Shown one piece after another: positions 33,277 through 42,173 of a DNA stretch of 64,000 bases. The stretch covers positions 434,001 through 498,000 of the forward strand of contig NZ_JAERJA010000003.1 of NCBI RefSeq assembly GCF_016827675.1, given 5' to 3'. Source of the DNA: Nocardioides limicola. GTDB taxonomy: Bacteria; Actinomycetota; Actinomycetes; Propionibacteriales; Nocardioidaceae. Under the pieces are notes generated by a model. That model saw only the letters and a program-made list of their open reading frames with translations, was not told the DNA's origin and ran no database searches. Within the stretch, counting starts at the first letter, position 1, and the number at the start of each line of letters is the position of its first letter. The position numbers were made by a program, and so were the translations under genes.

Positions 33277-34832
33277 TTCTTGGCGGACAGGGCAAGTGAG
33301 TCGATTGCTTGGACAGTGAGCTGGTCGCCCGCCAACTCGCCGACGATCCGGCCGTGGGCCACCACGACCACCCGGTCGCACTCTGCGGCGAGTTCCTCGC
33401 TGTCCGTCGACGCCATGAGGACGCCACTTCCTGAGCGGGTCGCGTCGCGCAACAGCGCATAGATGTGACCTCGGGCGCCGACATCCACACCTTGCGTGGG
33501 CTCGTCCAGGGCGATCACCTTGGGTTGGCGCCGCAGCCAGCGACCGACGATCACCTTCTGCTGGTTCCCGCCGCTCAGCGTCAGGATGGGATCGTTCGCC
33601 TTCCCGAGATCGACCGTGAGTCGGGACAGCCAGTCCACCGCGTCGCGACGCTCGGCCTGCGCGTCCACCAGCCCGAAGCGACGAAAACTCCCCAGCGAAG
33701 CGATCGAGAGGTTGGCCGTGACGTCGAGGTCGGGAACCACTGCCGTGCGCAGCCGATCGGCGGGCACCGGCCCGAGACCGGCCTTGATCGCGTGCCGCGG
33801 TTCGCCCGGAGCGACCTCGGCGCCGCCGACCGTCAGCGAACCGGCGCGCGGGATGACCCCTGCCATGGCTGGGATGACCGACCCTCGACCCGATCCGTCC
33901 ACACCCGCGATCCCGACGACCTCGCCGACCCGGAGCGTGAGGTTGAACCCCGACAGCCCCACCGTGGTGAGGTCCTTGGCCTCGAGCACCACACCGTCGT
34001 TGACGGGGCTTGTCGAGGACGGCGCACTGGGGAGCGCAGCCGCTGGCGTGGAGGCAGCGCCGCCGAGGATGAGGTCGACCAGGTCGTCATGGGAGAGTTC
34101 TGCCGCAGGTCGTGTGGCCACCACGCGGCCGCCGCGGAGCACCGTCACTTCGTCGGCGAGGTCGTGAACCTCGTTGAGGTGGTGGGTCACGTAGACAACT
34201 CCGAGCCCCTGCTCGCGGAGCCGCCGCACCGCACGGAACAGGGTCTGGGCCTCCTTGGACGGCATGGCCGCTGTCGGTTCGTCAAGCACGATGACTGCCC
34301 GTTTCCCGGACCAGTCCTGGAGTGCGCGAGCAATGGCCACGCCCGCCCGTTGGGCGGCTCCGAGTTCGCCAACCGGACGATGGACGTCGAAGTCGAAGCC
34401 CAGGGACCGGATGACCTCCCAGGTCCGCTCGGTCGAGCGTCGCCAGTCGATCACAGTGCGGCCTCGGGTCAGGTAGCCGGCACCCAACGCCAGGTTGTCC
34501 ACAGCGCTGAGTGCGTCCACCAGCCCCAGGTCCTGGTGGACGAACCGCAGCCCCACCTCGTCGGCCGAAGTGTGGTCGCCGAGCCGGAAGACCTCGCCGA
34601 AGACGTGACCGTCGACGGCGTGATCGGGACGGTGGTAGCCCGCGAGCACCTTGATCAGGGTGGACTTCCCGGAGCCGTTGTGGCCGACGAGCGCGTGAAC
34701 GGTCCCGGGCGGCACCTCGAGATCCACGTCGTGGAGCACCGTGGTGCCGTTGAAGCTCTTGCTGACTCCCGAGACACGCAGTGCCGCTGTGCTTCTCACA
34801 GCGTCACCAGACACGACGTGGTCCCCGGGCAT
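33273..34832 (-). CDS. CUT2-type ABC ATPase with two nucleotide domains (RbsA-like)
   Basis: 519 residues from ATG 34832, which has GAGAGGGAG just upstream; a GTG at 34859 is less likely. First domain: Walker A GHNGSGKS, degenerate signature LGAAQRAG and LDEPTAAMP. Second domain: degenerate Walker A GVDGSGRGS, intact signature LSGGNQQK and LDEPTQGVD. This asymmetry is normal for RbsA/XylG proteins. It is the first gene of the importer operon; the promoter and shared operator lie about 60 bases upstream. Confidence 0.93.
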   Translation of the reverse strand: MPGDHVVSGDAVRSTAALRVSGVSKSFNGTTVLHDVDLEVPPGTVHALVGHNGSGKSTLIKVLAGYHRPDHAVDGHVFGEVFRLGDHTSADEVGLRFVHQDLGLVDALSAVDNLALGAGYLTRGRTVIDWRRSTERTWEVIRSLGFDFDVHRPVGELGAAQRAGVAIARALQDWSGKRAVIVLDEPTAAMPSKEAQTLFRAVRRLREQGLGVVYVTHHLNEVHDLADEVTVLRGGRVVATRPAAELSHDDLVDLILGGAASTPAAALPSAPSSTSPVNDGVVLEAKDLTTVGLSGFNLTLRVGEVVGIAGVDGSGRGSVIPAMAGVIPRAGSLTVGGAEVAPGEPRHAIKAGLGPVPADRLRTAVVPDLDVTANLSIASLGSFRRFGLVDAQAERRDAVDWLSRLTVDLGKANDPILTLSGGNQQKVIVGRWLRRQPKVIALDEPTQGVDVGARGHIYALLRDATRSGSGVLMASTDSEELAAECDRVVVVAHGRIVGELAGDQLTVQAIDSLALSAKK

Positions 34833-34889
34833 GGCGCACTCCCTCTCAGATGGCGGCACTGCCGCACTCAGCTCCTAGTCGTGAGAGTG

Positions 34890-34919
34890 AGTGTAATCAC
34901 TGACCGTGCGTACGGTCAA
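34890..34919 (-). promoter_or_regulatory. Promoter of the ABC importer with shared TetR-type operator
   Basis: Minus strand: TTGACC (-35), 18-base spacer, TACACT (-10). The operator TGACCG-TGCGTA-CGGTCA (34901-34918) is perfect in both 6-base arms. It lies about 105 bases before the divergent fumC start, so an effect on fumC cannot be excluded, but the hexamers point to the importer. Confidence 0.75.
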
Positions 34920-35023
34920 TACCTCTGATGAAACCCCCACCGGAACTGCACGCGGATACGGCGATGCCTTGCCCGCGACCGCCACCGGCGCGCTTCTCAA
35001 CCGCGGGGTGTCACAGTGGAGGC

Positions 35024-36418
35024 ATGAACTTCCGCATCGAGCACGACTCCATGGGTGAGGTCCGGGTCCCGGCGGACGCACTGTGGCGGGCCCAGACCCA
35101 GCGGGCTGTGGAGAACTTCGCCATCTCCGGGACTCCGTTGGAGTCCCGGCTGATCCGCAGCCTGGGCCTGGTCAAGGCCGCGGCGGCCCGCGCCAACGGG
35201 ACCCTGGGCGTGCTGGAGGTCCCGCTCGCCGAGGCGATCGCCGAGGCGGCGCTGCAGGTCGCCGCCGGGAAGCACGACGACGCGTTCCCGGTCGACGTCT
35301 TCCAGACCGGGTCGGGCACGAGCTCGAACATGAACGCCAACGAGGTGATCGCAACGCTGGTCTCGACCGGCAACCGCGAGGCGCATCCCAACGACCACGT
35401 GAACGCCAGCCAGTCCTCCAACGACGCGTTCCCCACCGCGATCCATGTGGCCGCGACCCTGGCCGTGGTCGAGGACCTGATGCCGGCACTGGAGGTGCTC
35501 GCCGGCTCACTGGAGGCCAAGGCGGATGAGTACGACGGACTGGTGAAGTCCGGGCGCACCCACCTGATGGATGCCACACCGGTGACGCTGGGTCAGGAGT
35601 TCTCCGGCTATGCGGCCGCGGTGCGGTACGCCGTGGAGCGCTTGGACGGCGTACTCCCCCGGGTCCGGGAGTTGCCGCTCGGCGGCACGGCGGTGGGCAC
35701 CGGGATCAACACTCCGCCGGGTTTCGGTGCCGCCGGTATCGCCGAGCTGGCCACGCTCACCGGTCAGCCGTTCACCGAGGCCCGCAACCACTTCGAGGCG
35801 CAGGGGGCGCGTGACTCTCTTGTGGAGCTCTCCGGGGTGCTGCGCACCTACGCCGTCGGGCTCACCAAGATCTGCAACGACCTGCGCTGGATGGGATCGG
35901 GCCCCACCACCGGGCTCGCCGAAATCGCACTGCCGGACCTGCAACCGGGCTCCTCGATCATGCCCGGCAAGGTGAACCCGGTGCTCCCCGAGGCGACCCT
36001 GATGGTCTGCGCGCAGGTGGTCGGCAACGACGCCGCGGTGGCCTGGGGGGGCGCCGCGGGCAACTTCGAGCTGAACGTGATGATGCCGGTGATGGCCCGC
36101 AACGTGCTGGAGTCGATCCGACTGCTGGCGAACGCATCGACGGCGCTGGCGACCAGGTGCGTGGACGGGATCACCGCCAACGCCGAGCGGATGAGGCGGT
36201 ACGCCGAGTCCTCACCCTCGGTGGTCACCCCGCTGAACGCCTACCTCGGCTACGAGCAGGCGGCGAAGGTGGCCAAGCGGGCGCTCGCCGAGGGGGCGAC
36301 GATCCGGGAGACGGTGCTGGCGATGGGGTTCGTCGATCGGGGCGAGTTGACCCTGGCCCAGCTGGATGCCGCACTGGACGTCGAGTCAATGACCCGCCCC
36401 TCAGGCGAAGAGGGATGA
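35024..36418 (+). CDS. fumC: Fumarate hydratase, class II
   Basis: 464 residues from ATG 35024 behind GGAGG; the upstream extension to 34928 has no ribosome site. [12 protein letters not shown], the N-terminal TGGSS-like substrate region, and the family signature [11 protein letters not shown] are intact. It interconverts fumarate and malate in the TCA cycle. It marks the left end of the core-like half of the window. Its last 18 bases overlap the convergent DivIVA-like gene. Confidence 0.97.
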   Translation: MNFRIEHDSMGEVRVPADALWRAQTQRAVENFAISGTPLESRLIRSLGLVKAAAARANGTLGVLEVPLAEAIAEAALQVAAGKHDDAFPVDVFQTGSGTSSNMNANEVIATLVSTGNREAHPNDHVNASQSSNDAFPTAIHVAATLAVVEDLMPALEVLAGSLEAKADEYDGLVKSGRTHLMDATPVTLGQEFSGYAAAVRYAVERLDGVLPRVRELPLGGTAVGTGINTPPGFGAAGIAELATLTGQPFTEARNHFEAQGARDSLVELSGVLRTYAVGLTKICNDLRWMGSGPTTGLAEIALPDLQPGSSIMPGKVNPVLPEATLMVCAQVVGNDAAVAWGGAAGNFELNVMMPVMARNVLESIRLLANASTALATRCVDGITANAERMRRYAESSPSVVTPLNAYLGYEQAAKVAKRALAEGATIRETVLAMGFVDRGELTLAQLDAALDVESMTRPSGEEG

Positions 36419-36772
36419 GAGGCCGACAATGGCGATGACGATCAGCACCGCCACCAGGAACCACAGCCCGAACCTGTTGCCGCCGACTTCTTCGACAGCC
36501 GTGGGGCGGGGCTTGGACAGCGCCGCCGTGTCGACCGGCTGCCCGCTCGCCGCCCGCTCGAGGGAGTCCAGGTAGAGGTCGACCTCAACCATGTCATAGC
36601 CCTCCCGCAGCCTGACCGGGGTGAAGCGCGCGTGTGCGACCCGTTCCGGTTCGAGGCTGCCGGCCGCCAGGTCGCGGCGGGCCTGCGCGATGAAGGTGTC
36701 GACCTCGGCCATGTCGTAGCCCTCGCGGAGGCGGCCAACGGTGAAGTGTGGATCGGGCAACTCTGCAGTCAC
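36401..36772 (-). CDS. Small DivIVA-like repeat protein with C-terminal membrane anchor
   Basis: 123 residues, GTG start with no clear ribosome site. Two copies of a motif of the form [16 protein letters not shown] (about residues 10-28 and 50-67) resemble the short DivIVA-type repeats found in many actinobacterial proteins. Residues about 100-121 form one transmembrane helix at the very C-terminus, so it is probably tail-anchored. It is the last gene after an ABC exporter and an XRE regulator. Function unknown; a polar-growth or envelope link is only suggested by the motif. Confidence 0.75.
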   Translation of the reverse strand: MTAELPDPHFTVGRLREGYDMAEVDTFIAQARRDLAAGSLEPERVAHARFTPVRLREGYDMVEVDLYLDSLERAASGQPVDTAALSKPRPTAVEEVGGNRFGLWFLVAVLIVIAIVGLSSLFA

Positions 36773-36808
36773 AGCATGGATCCTAGGTGGCGGACCGCCC
36801 AGGGCACC

Positions 36809-37048
36809 TCACTCACCCAGGCGCGGGAACGGCTCGGTGGCGAAGACGACCTCGACGGGCACGCCGAAGTAGCCGGCGATCCGCAGGGCCAGGTGCAACG
36901 ACGGGCTGTACTCGCCGCGTTCGAGGTAGCCGACGGTCTGGTAGTGCACCCCGACCGCGGTGGCCAACTGGCGCCGGGAGATCCCGCGCTCTGCGCGGAG
37001 CATGGCGATCCGGTTGTGCACGACCTCGCGCTCGGACTGGCTGTTCAT
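36809..37048 (-). CDS. XRE-family HTH regulator
   Basis: 79 residues, essentially one Cro/C1-type helix-turn-helix (about 10-62: RAERGISRRQLATAVGVHYQTVGYLERGEYSPSL). It follows the ABC permease gene by 16 bases and likely regulates the exporter operon. Such very short XRE proteins next to ABC-2 exporters are common in actinobacteria and Firmicutes. Confidence 0.9.
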   Translation of the reverse strand: MNSQSEREVVHNRIAMLRAERGISRRQLATAVGVHYQTVGYLERGEYSPSLHLALRIAGYFGVPVEVVFATEPFPRLGE

Positions 37049-37064
37049 CGTGGTCCTCGCGGGT

Positions 37065-37925
37065 TCAGTAGCTGCGGGTCAGGAACTCTTCGCGGCGGGC
37101 GGCCACACTCGAGCCGGACTCCCGGCGCGCCATCCTACGCAGCAGCACCGGCGCCAGCACGAAGCCCAGCACCGCCCAGACGCCGAGCACGCCGAGCATC
37201 TCGACGGTGCGCCACGATTCACCGATCTCCACCACCGCCATCTCCGCGGGCAGCAGCGCCGCCCGGGATCCGAGACCGAGCCAGTAGAAGGGCAGCGCCT
37301 GGCCCACCCACTGCAGCCAGAGCGGCAGCGCGGTGAGTGGATAGAAGATGCCGGAGACTCCGACGAAGAACATCGAGCTGAGCCAGATCCACCCGAACTG
37401 GGCGGTGCTCTTCAGCATCGCTCCGATGGCGGCGCCGATCGGCACCGTGGTCAGCATGCCCAGCGCGAAGATCGCGGCCAGGATCGCCCAACTGCGGGCT
37501 TCGCCGAACCGCAGGTGCTCGATCACCAGCAGAGCCGGGAAGACCAGCAGCAACAGCGTGATCAGGGTGGTCAAGGTCAACGTGACGATCTTGGCGATCA
37601 GGTACGCCGGCATGCCGTGCGGCGTCGCCTTGGCCCGCAGCAGGGTGCCGTCCTCGCGTTCGGCCGCGATGATGCTCGGCGCACCCAACAGACCGCCCAT
37701 CGCGATACTCATCCCGATCAGGCCGGGCAGCACCATGGCACCCAGGGCGAAGTCGGTGCCGGGGACCGTGCTGTCGCGCATGAAGACCAGCACCGCCGCG
37801 AAGATCGCCGGCATCAGCAGGTACCACGCCAGCTCGCCGGCGTTGGTCAGCGAGTGCTTGGTCTCCAGCAGCCCGCGACGGACGCCGGCCCGCACCACTG
37901 TCGAGCGCACGCTGGGACTGCTCAT
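37065..37925 (-). CDS. ABC-2 type exporter permease
   Basis: 286 residues; ATG 37925 overlaps the ATPase stop as ATGA. About six hydrophobic segments with the ABC-2 membrane pattern, including ERxxGTLLRAKATP after the second segment and a FYPLTALPLWLQWVGQALPFYW stretch before the last ones. It forms an exporter with the ATPase upstream, of the drug or lipid export (DrrB/YadH) kind. Substrate unknown. Confidence 0.9.
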   Translation of the reverse strand: MSSPSVRSTVVRAGVRRGLLETKHSLTNAGELAWYLLMPAIFAAVLVFMRDSTVPGTDFALGAMVLPGLIGMSIAMGGLLGAPSIIAAEREDGTLLRAKATPHGMPAYLIAKIVTLTLTTLITLLLLVFPALLVIEHLRFGEARSWAILAAIFALGMLTTVPIGAAIGAMLKSTAQFGWIWLSSMFFVGVSGIFYPLTALPLWLQWVGQALPFYWLGLGSRAALLPAEMAVVEIGESWRTVEMLGVLGVWAVLGFVLAPVLLRRMARRESGSSVAARREEFLTRSY

Positions 37926-38833
37926 CGGGTGACCTCCTCGAGTTCGGTGATGTTCTCGGCGCGCTGGACGAGCCCGAGATAGGTGTCCTCCAGGTTGGCG
38001 CGGCGGACCTCGAGGTCACTCACCTCGGGGTGGGTGGCGAGCAGCTGTCTGACAAAGCCGGTGGGGTCGCCGGCGGCCGAATGCACGTGCCGTTCCCCGT
38101 CGGTGGTCCAGCGGACCTCGGCATGGGTGGACATCTGGCGGGCGAGCTCGTCGGCGCTGCCCTCGGCCACGATCCTGCCGCCGTCGAGGATCAGGATCCG
38201 GTCGGCGAGCCTCTCCGCCTCGGCGAGGTCATGGGTGGTGAGCAGGATGGTGGCTGCCTCGAAGTCCGAGAGCCGGTGGACCAGGTCCTGGAAGTCGCGG
38301 CGACCGTGAGGGTCCATGCCGGCGGTGGGCTCGTCGAGGAAGATCAACTCCGGCCGCCCGACGATCCCGATCGCCAGGTCGAGGCGGCGCCGCTGGCCGC
38401 CGGAGAGGGACTTGATCCGCAGGTCGGCCTGTCCGGTGAGACCGACCAGGTCCAGCAGTTCCCCGGTCGGCCAGGGTCGCGGTCGGTCCTGGGTGGAGTA
38501 CGGACCGTAGAAGAGACCGAGGTAGTCGAGCAGTTCGTTGACCTTCCACTTCGAGTGGTCCCGCCACGACTGCAGCACCACACCCAGACGGGCCCGCCAG
38601 TCCTCGCCGCCGTGGGCCGGATCCACACCCAGCACCGACACCTCGCCCGCCGAACGCATCCGGAACCCTTCGAGGATCTCGATGGTGGTGGTCTTGCCGG
38701 CCCCGTTGGGCCCGAGCAACGCCAGCACCTCGCCCCGGTGGGCGGTCAGATCGACCCCGTCGAGCACATCCTTGGCCCCGTACCGCATCCGGAGGTCGCG
38801 CACCTCCACAATCCGATCCTCACTATCTCCCAT
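37922..38833 (-). CDS. ABC exporter ATPase
   Basis: 303 residues, ATG 38833. Walker A GPNGAGKTT, signature SLSGGQRRR, Walker B LIFLDEPTAGMDP, H-loop TTHDLAEA; a C-terminal extension of about 80 residues as in CcmA/DrrA-type ATPases. It starts the ATPase-permease-XRE-DivIVA-like unit. A -10 hexamer (TAGTAT, 38846-38841) ends 7 bases before the ATG and there is no ribosome site, so a leaderless mRNA is likely. Confidence 0.93.
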   Translation of the reverse strand: MGDSEDRIVEVRDLRMRYGAKDVLDGVDLTAHRGEVLALLGPNGAGKTTTIEILEGFRMRSAGEVSVLGVDPAHGGEDWRARLGVVLQSWRDHSKWKVNELLDYLGLFYGPYSTQDRPRPWPTGELLDLVGLTGQADLRIKSLSGGQRRRLDLAIGIVGRPELIFLDEPTAGMDPHGRRDFQDLVHRLSDFEAATILLTTHDLAEAERLADRILILDGGRIVAEGSADELARQMSTHAEVRWTTDGERHVHSAAGDPTGFVRQLLATHPEVSDLEVRRANLEDTYLGLVQRAENITELEEVTR

Positions 38834-38840
38834 AGCAGAG

Positions 38841-38869
38841 ATACTACATACCGCTGCAGGACTGCGCTA
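38841..38869 (-). promoter_or_regulatory. Probable leaderless promoter of the ABC exporter unit
   Basis: Minus strand: a good -10 (TAGTAT) and a poor -35 (TAGCGC) with 17 bases between. The -10 ends 7 bases before ATG 38833, which places the transcript start at or next to the start codon. Confidence 0.5.
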
Positions 38870-38889
38870 CCTCTGAACGCGGTCGGCTC

Positions 38890-40218
38890 TCACATGGTGA
38901 CGTTCTCGAGCATCTCCGTGACCAGAGCGGCGATCGGTGACCGCTCGGAGCGGGTCAGCGTGATGTGTGCGAAGAGCGGGTGGCCCTTGAGTTTGTCGAC
39001 GACGGCGACCACACCGTCGTGGCGACCGACCCGGAGGTTGTCACGCTGGGCGACGTCGTGGGTGAGCACCACCTTGGAGTTCGCGCCGATCCGCGACAGC
39101 ACCGTCAACAGCACGTTCCGCTCCAGCGACTGGGCCTCGTCGACGATCACGAAGGCGTCGTGCAGGGAGCGACCGCGGATATGGGTGAGCGGCAGCACCT
39201 CGAGCATGCCGCGGGCCAGCACCTCCTCGATGACGTGCTGGTTGGTGACCGCACCGAGGGTGTCGAAGACCGCCTGGGCCCAGGGCGACATCTTCTCGCT
39301 CTCCGAGCCTGGCAGGTAGCCGAGCTCCTGGCCGCCCACGGCGTACAGCGGCCGGAACACCACCACCTTCTTGTGCTGACGGCGCTCCATCACCGCCTCC
39401 AGACCGGCACACAGCGCCAGCGCTGACTTGCCGGTGCCGGCGCGGCCACCGAGAGAGACGATGCCGACCTCGGGGTCCAGCAGCAGTTCCAGGGCGACCC
39501 GCTGCTCCGCGGAGCGACCGTGGATGCCGAACGCCTCCCGGTCACCGCGCACCAGGTGCACTCGCTTGTCGGGTCCCACGCGTCCCAGCGCCGTTCCACG
39601 CTCCGACAGCAGCACCAGACCGTTGTGGCAGGGCAGGTCACGGGCGTCAGCGAGGTCGACGGTGCCGTCCTCGTAGAGTTCGTCCACCTCGGCCGCGGCG
39701 ACCTCGAGCTCGGCCATGCCGGAGAAGCCGGTGTCCGAGTCGCCCGTCTGGGCGCTGGACTCGGCCCGATACTCCTGCGCGTCGAGACCGACCGCCGAGG
39801 CCTTGATCCGCAGCGGCAGGTCCTTGGAGACCAGGGTGACGTCGTGTCCCTCGTTGGCCAGGTTGCGGGCCACGGCCAGGATGCGGGTGTCGTTGTCGCC
39901 GAGCCGGAACCCCGACGGCAGCACCTCCGGGTCGGTGTGGTTCAACTCGACCCGCAGGCTGCCCCCCAGATCGCCGATGGGGACCGGCCTGTCCAGTCGA
40001 CCGTGCTCGATCCGCAACTCGTCGAGCGACCTCAGGGCGGTTCGGGCGAAGAAGCCGAGCTCGGGATGATGCCGCTTCCCCTCGAGTTCGGTGATCACCA
40101 CCACCGGCAACACGACCTCGTGCTCGTCGAAGCGGCGCAACGCACCGGGATCGGCCAGCAACACGGACGTGTCCAGGACATAGGTACGGATGTCGGTCTT
40201 CGCGCTCCTCGAGGCCAC
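38890..40218 (-). CDS. phoH: PIN domain - PhoH ATPase fusion (PhoH2)
   Basis: 442 residues; GTG start with GAGGTG upstream. The N-terminal PIN domain (about 10-150) shows the acidic residues [14 protein letters not shown] and DNDTRIL/SKDLPLR. The PhoH domain (about 235-440) has Walker [12 protein letters not shown] and Walker B VIVDEAQS. Such fusions act as RNA helicase/ribonucleases; mycobacterial PhoH2 is the known case. It is followed by 56 bases to the exporter unit and preceded by a 312-base gap containing a hairpin. Confidence 0.95.
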   Translation of the reverse strand: MASRSAKTDIRTYVLDTSVLLADPGALRRFDEHEVVLPVVVITELEGKRHHPELGFFARTALRSLDELRIEHGRLDRPVPIGDLGGSLRVELNHTDPEVLPSGFRLGDNDTRILAVARNLANEGHDVTLVSKDLPLRIKASAVGLDAQEYRAESSAQTGDSDTGFSGMAELEVAAAEVDELYEDGTVDLADARDLPCHNGLVLLSERGTALGRVGPDKRVHLVRGDREAFGIHGRSAEQRVALELLLDPEVGIVSLGGRAGTGKSALALCAGLEAVMERRQHKKVVVFRPLYAVGGQELGYLPGSESEKMSPWAQAVFDTLGAVTNQHVIEEVLARGMLEVLPLTHIRGRSLHDAFVIVDEAQSLERNVLLTVLSRIGANSKVVLTHDVAQRDNLRVGRHDGVVAVVDKLKGHPLFAHITLTRSERSPIAALVTEMLENVTM

Positions 40219-40530
40219 GAGGTCACCTCTCGCGGACCGGCACGCGCACTCTCGCCCGGTCCTCGTTCAACAATCGGACCGGGCAGGCCACCTCGAGTCG
40301 AAGTGCGGACCCCTGCGCACCCGGCTTCCCCGCCGGATCCTGCAGTCGTGTTGTGACACTTGGGCCTCCCGATTCGGCGATGGGTACCGCCGATGTCATC
40401 GAAAGTACGCCGCAGCCGGGTCCCGCCCGTGGCAACACGCCCGAATGCGGGGTGAACGCCGTGTGACATCACGACCGTTGAATCACTCTGGCACCATCCG
40501 TCACAGCAGGCACAGCGTGGTGTCGGAGGC
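40219..40530. other. 312-base gene-free stretch between phoH and the isoprenyl diphosphate synthase
   Basis: I see no credible ORF here. It holds a perfect 9-bp inverted repeat GCCCGGTCC / GGACCGGGC with a 13-base loop at 40254-40284, 36 bases upstream of phoH. It would be in the phoH leader or promoter. The rest shows no clear promoter hexamers or repeats. Confidence 0.5.
40254..40284 (-). other. Perfect inverted repeat upstream of phoH
   Basis: Arms 40254-40262 and 40276-40284 (9 bp) with a loop of 13. It could be an mRNA leader hairpin of phoH or an operator. As the uppS transcript also reads this way, it could also end that mRNA. Confidence 0.5.
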
Positions 40531-41307
40531 TCAGGTGCCGTGCCTTCGCTCCCGGGCGGCGTAGGCCCTCAGCGCTCGCAGGAAGTCGACCCGGCGGAAG
40601 TCCGGCCACAACGCCTCACAGAAGTAGAACTCGCTGCGGGCGCTCTGCCAGAGCAGGAAGCCACCGAGACGCTGCTCCCCCGAGGTGCGGATCACCAGGT
40701 CCGGGTCGGGCTGACCGCGGGTGTAGAGATGCGCGCCGATGTCCTCGACAGAGACCGACTGGGCCAACTCGTCCAGGGAGGTGCCTCGCTCGGCATGCTC
40801 GGCCAGCAACGACCGGACCGCGTCCGCGATCTCACGCCGCCCGCCGTACCCGACCGCGATGTTGACGAGCAGTCCGTCCACCTGGCTGGTGCGCTCGGCG
40901 GCCGCCTTGAGCCGCTCGGAGGTCTCGGCCGGCAGCAGGTCCAGAGCACCCACCGGGTGCAGTCGCCACCGCTGCTGGTCCGCGAGCGAGTCCACCGCCT
41001 CGACGATGATGTTCAACAGCGGCTCGAGCTCAGCGGCCGCACGGTTCAGGTTGTCGGTGGAGAGCAGCCACAGGGTGACCACCTCGATGCCGACCTCCTC
41101 GGACCACTCCAGCAGCGGCTCGATGTTCGCCGCACCGGCGCGATGCCCGTGCGCGGTGTCGGCGCCGACGGCACGAGCCCAGCGACGGTTGCCGTCCAAC
41201 ATCACCCCGATGTGCTTGGGAAGGCGGTCGCTGGGCAGCCGACGCACCACTCGCGCCTCGTACGCCGGATAGAGGATCCGCCTCAGCCCACGCTTCCAAT
41301 CCGCCAC
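40531..41307 (-). CDS. uppS: Z-isoprenyl diphosphate synthase (UppS family, likely short-chain type)
   Basis: 258 residues, GTG start. Catalytic LDGNRRWA with the Asp, central LWLLSTDN, and RTSGEQRLGGFLLWQSARSEFYF near the C-terminus define the cis-prenyltransferase family. It makes Z-configured polyprenyl diphosphates for lipid carriers. The position divergent from hemolysin III matches mycobacterial Rv1086, a Z,E-farnesyl diphosphate synthase, so a short-chain product is likely. The long-chain enzyme would then be elsewhere. Confidence 0.93.
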   Translation of the reverse strand: MADWKRGLRRILYPAYEARVVRRLPSDRLPKHIGVMLDGNRRWARAVGADTAHGHRAGAANIEPLLEWSEEVGIEVVTLWLLSTDNLNRAAAELEPLLNIIVEAVDSLADQQRWRLHPVGALDLLPAETSERLKAAAERTSQVDGLLVNIAVGYGGRREIADAVRSLLAEHAERGTSLDELAQSVSVEDIGAHLYTRGQPDPDLVIRTSGEQRLGGFLLWQSARSEFYFCEALWPDFRRVDFLRALRAYAARERRHGT

Positions 41308-41380
41308 GGCTCAATCGTAGCCACGTGAGACCCGCCACGTTTTCATCGCGGGTCAACCTACGGTCGCGTAAGGTAGGGGC

Positions 41381-42121
41381 GTGAACACCTCGACCGACCG
41401 CTTCGTGCACAGCCTCGCCGATCTGCGCGACGACGCCGCCGAGCACCTGCGCGACGTCATCGCGGAGGTCAAACCCAAGCTGCGTGGCTGGCTGCACCTG
41501 GCCACCGCACCCCTGGCACTGGCCGCCGGCATCGTGCTGGTCGCCCTCTCCCCCACTGCAGCGACCAGGATCGGGTCGGCCATCTTCGCCGGCACCGCCG
41601 TCGTCCTGTTCGCCGTCTCGGCGACCTACCACCGGGGCAACTGGGGGCCGCGGGCGATGATGTTCCTGCGCCGCTTCGACCACTCCAACATCTTCTTGCT
41701 GATCGCCGGCTCCTACACGCCGTTCTCGCTGATCCTGCTCGACGGCTGGCACCAGGTGACCATGCTCGCGGTGGTCTGGAGCGGAGCCATCCTCGGGGTG
41801 GCGTTCAAGATCTTCCTGCCCACCGCCCCGCGCTGGCTGCACGCCCCGATCTACATCGCCCTGGGTTGGGCGGCGCTGCCGTTCATCCCCCAGTTCGCCG
41901 CCGGCTCGGAGAAGCTCGGCCTCGGCATCGGCATCGCCACCTTGGTCCTGGTGGCCGCTGGCGGGCTCCTCTACACGTTGGGCGGCGTGGTCTACGGCCT
42001 CAAGCGCCCGAACCCGTGGCCGCAGCACTTCGGCTTCCACGAGGTGTTCCACACCTTCACCATCCTCGCCTTCGTGTCCCACTACGTCGGCGTGTCGCTG
42101 GCGACCTACGCGCTTCGCTGA
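41381..42121 (+). CDS. Hemolysin III / PAQR family membrane protein
   Basis: 246 residues; GTG start behind GGTAGGGG. A soluble N-terminus of about 35 residues is followed by seven hydrophobic segments. Family motifs SATYHRG, RRFDHSNIF and a final HEVFHTFT supply the conserved histidines and aspartate thought to bind zinc. Function in bacteria is uncertain; hydrolase or membrane homeostasis roles are proposed. Divergent from the isoprenyl synthase, as in mycobacteria. Confidence 0.93.
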   Translation: MNTSTDRFVHSLADLRDDAAEHLRDVIAEVKPKLRGWLHLATAPLALAAGIVLVALSPTAATRIGSAIFAGTAVVLFAVSATYHRGNWGPRAMMFLRRFDHSNIFLLIAGSYTPFSLILLDGWHQVTMLAVVWSGAILGVAFKIFLPTAPRWLHAPIYIALGWAALPFIPQFAAGSEKLGLGIGIATLVLVAAGGLLYTLGGVVYGLKRPNPWPQHFGFHEVFHTFTILAFVSHYVGVSLATYALR

Positions 42122-42173
42122 CGCCCCACCACCTCACGACCACCTACGTGCCCACGCTCATCCCGGAGCGGGC

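Noticed and set aside
3038..34919. Reading the shared operator as the KstR or KstR2 box
   Set aside because: The arms TGACCG/CGGTCA with six-base spacing do not match the AAC/GTT-type KstR site or the CAAG/CTTG-type KstR2 site that I know, so I leave the regulator unnamed apart from the local TetR gene.
42122..42173. Terminator between hemolysin III and the YyaL-like gene
   Set aside because: Only a 4-bp stem (CCCG/CGGG) is present; not enough to call a terminator.
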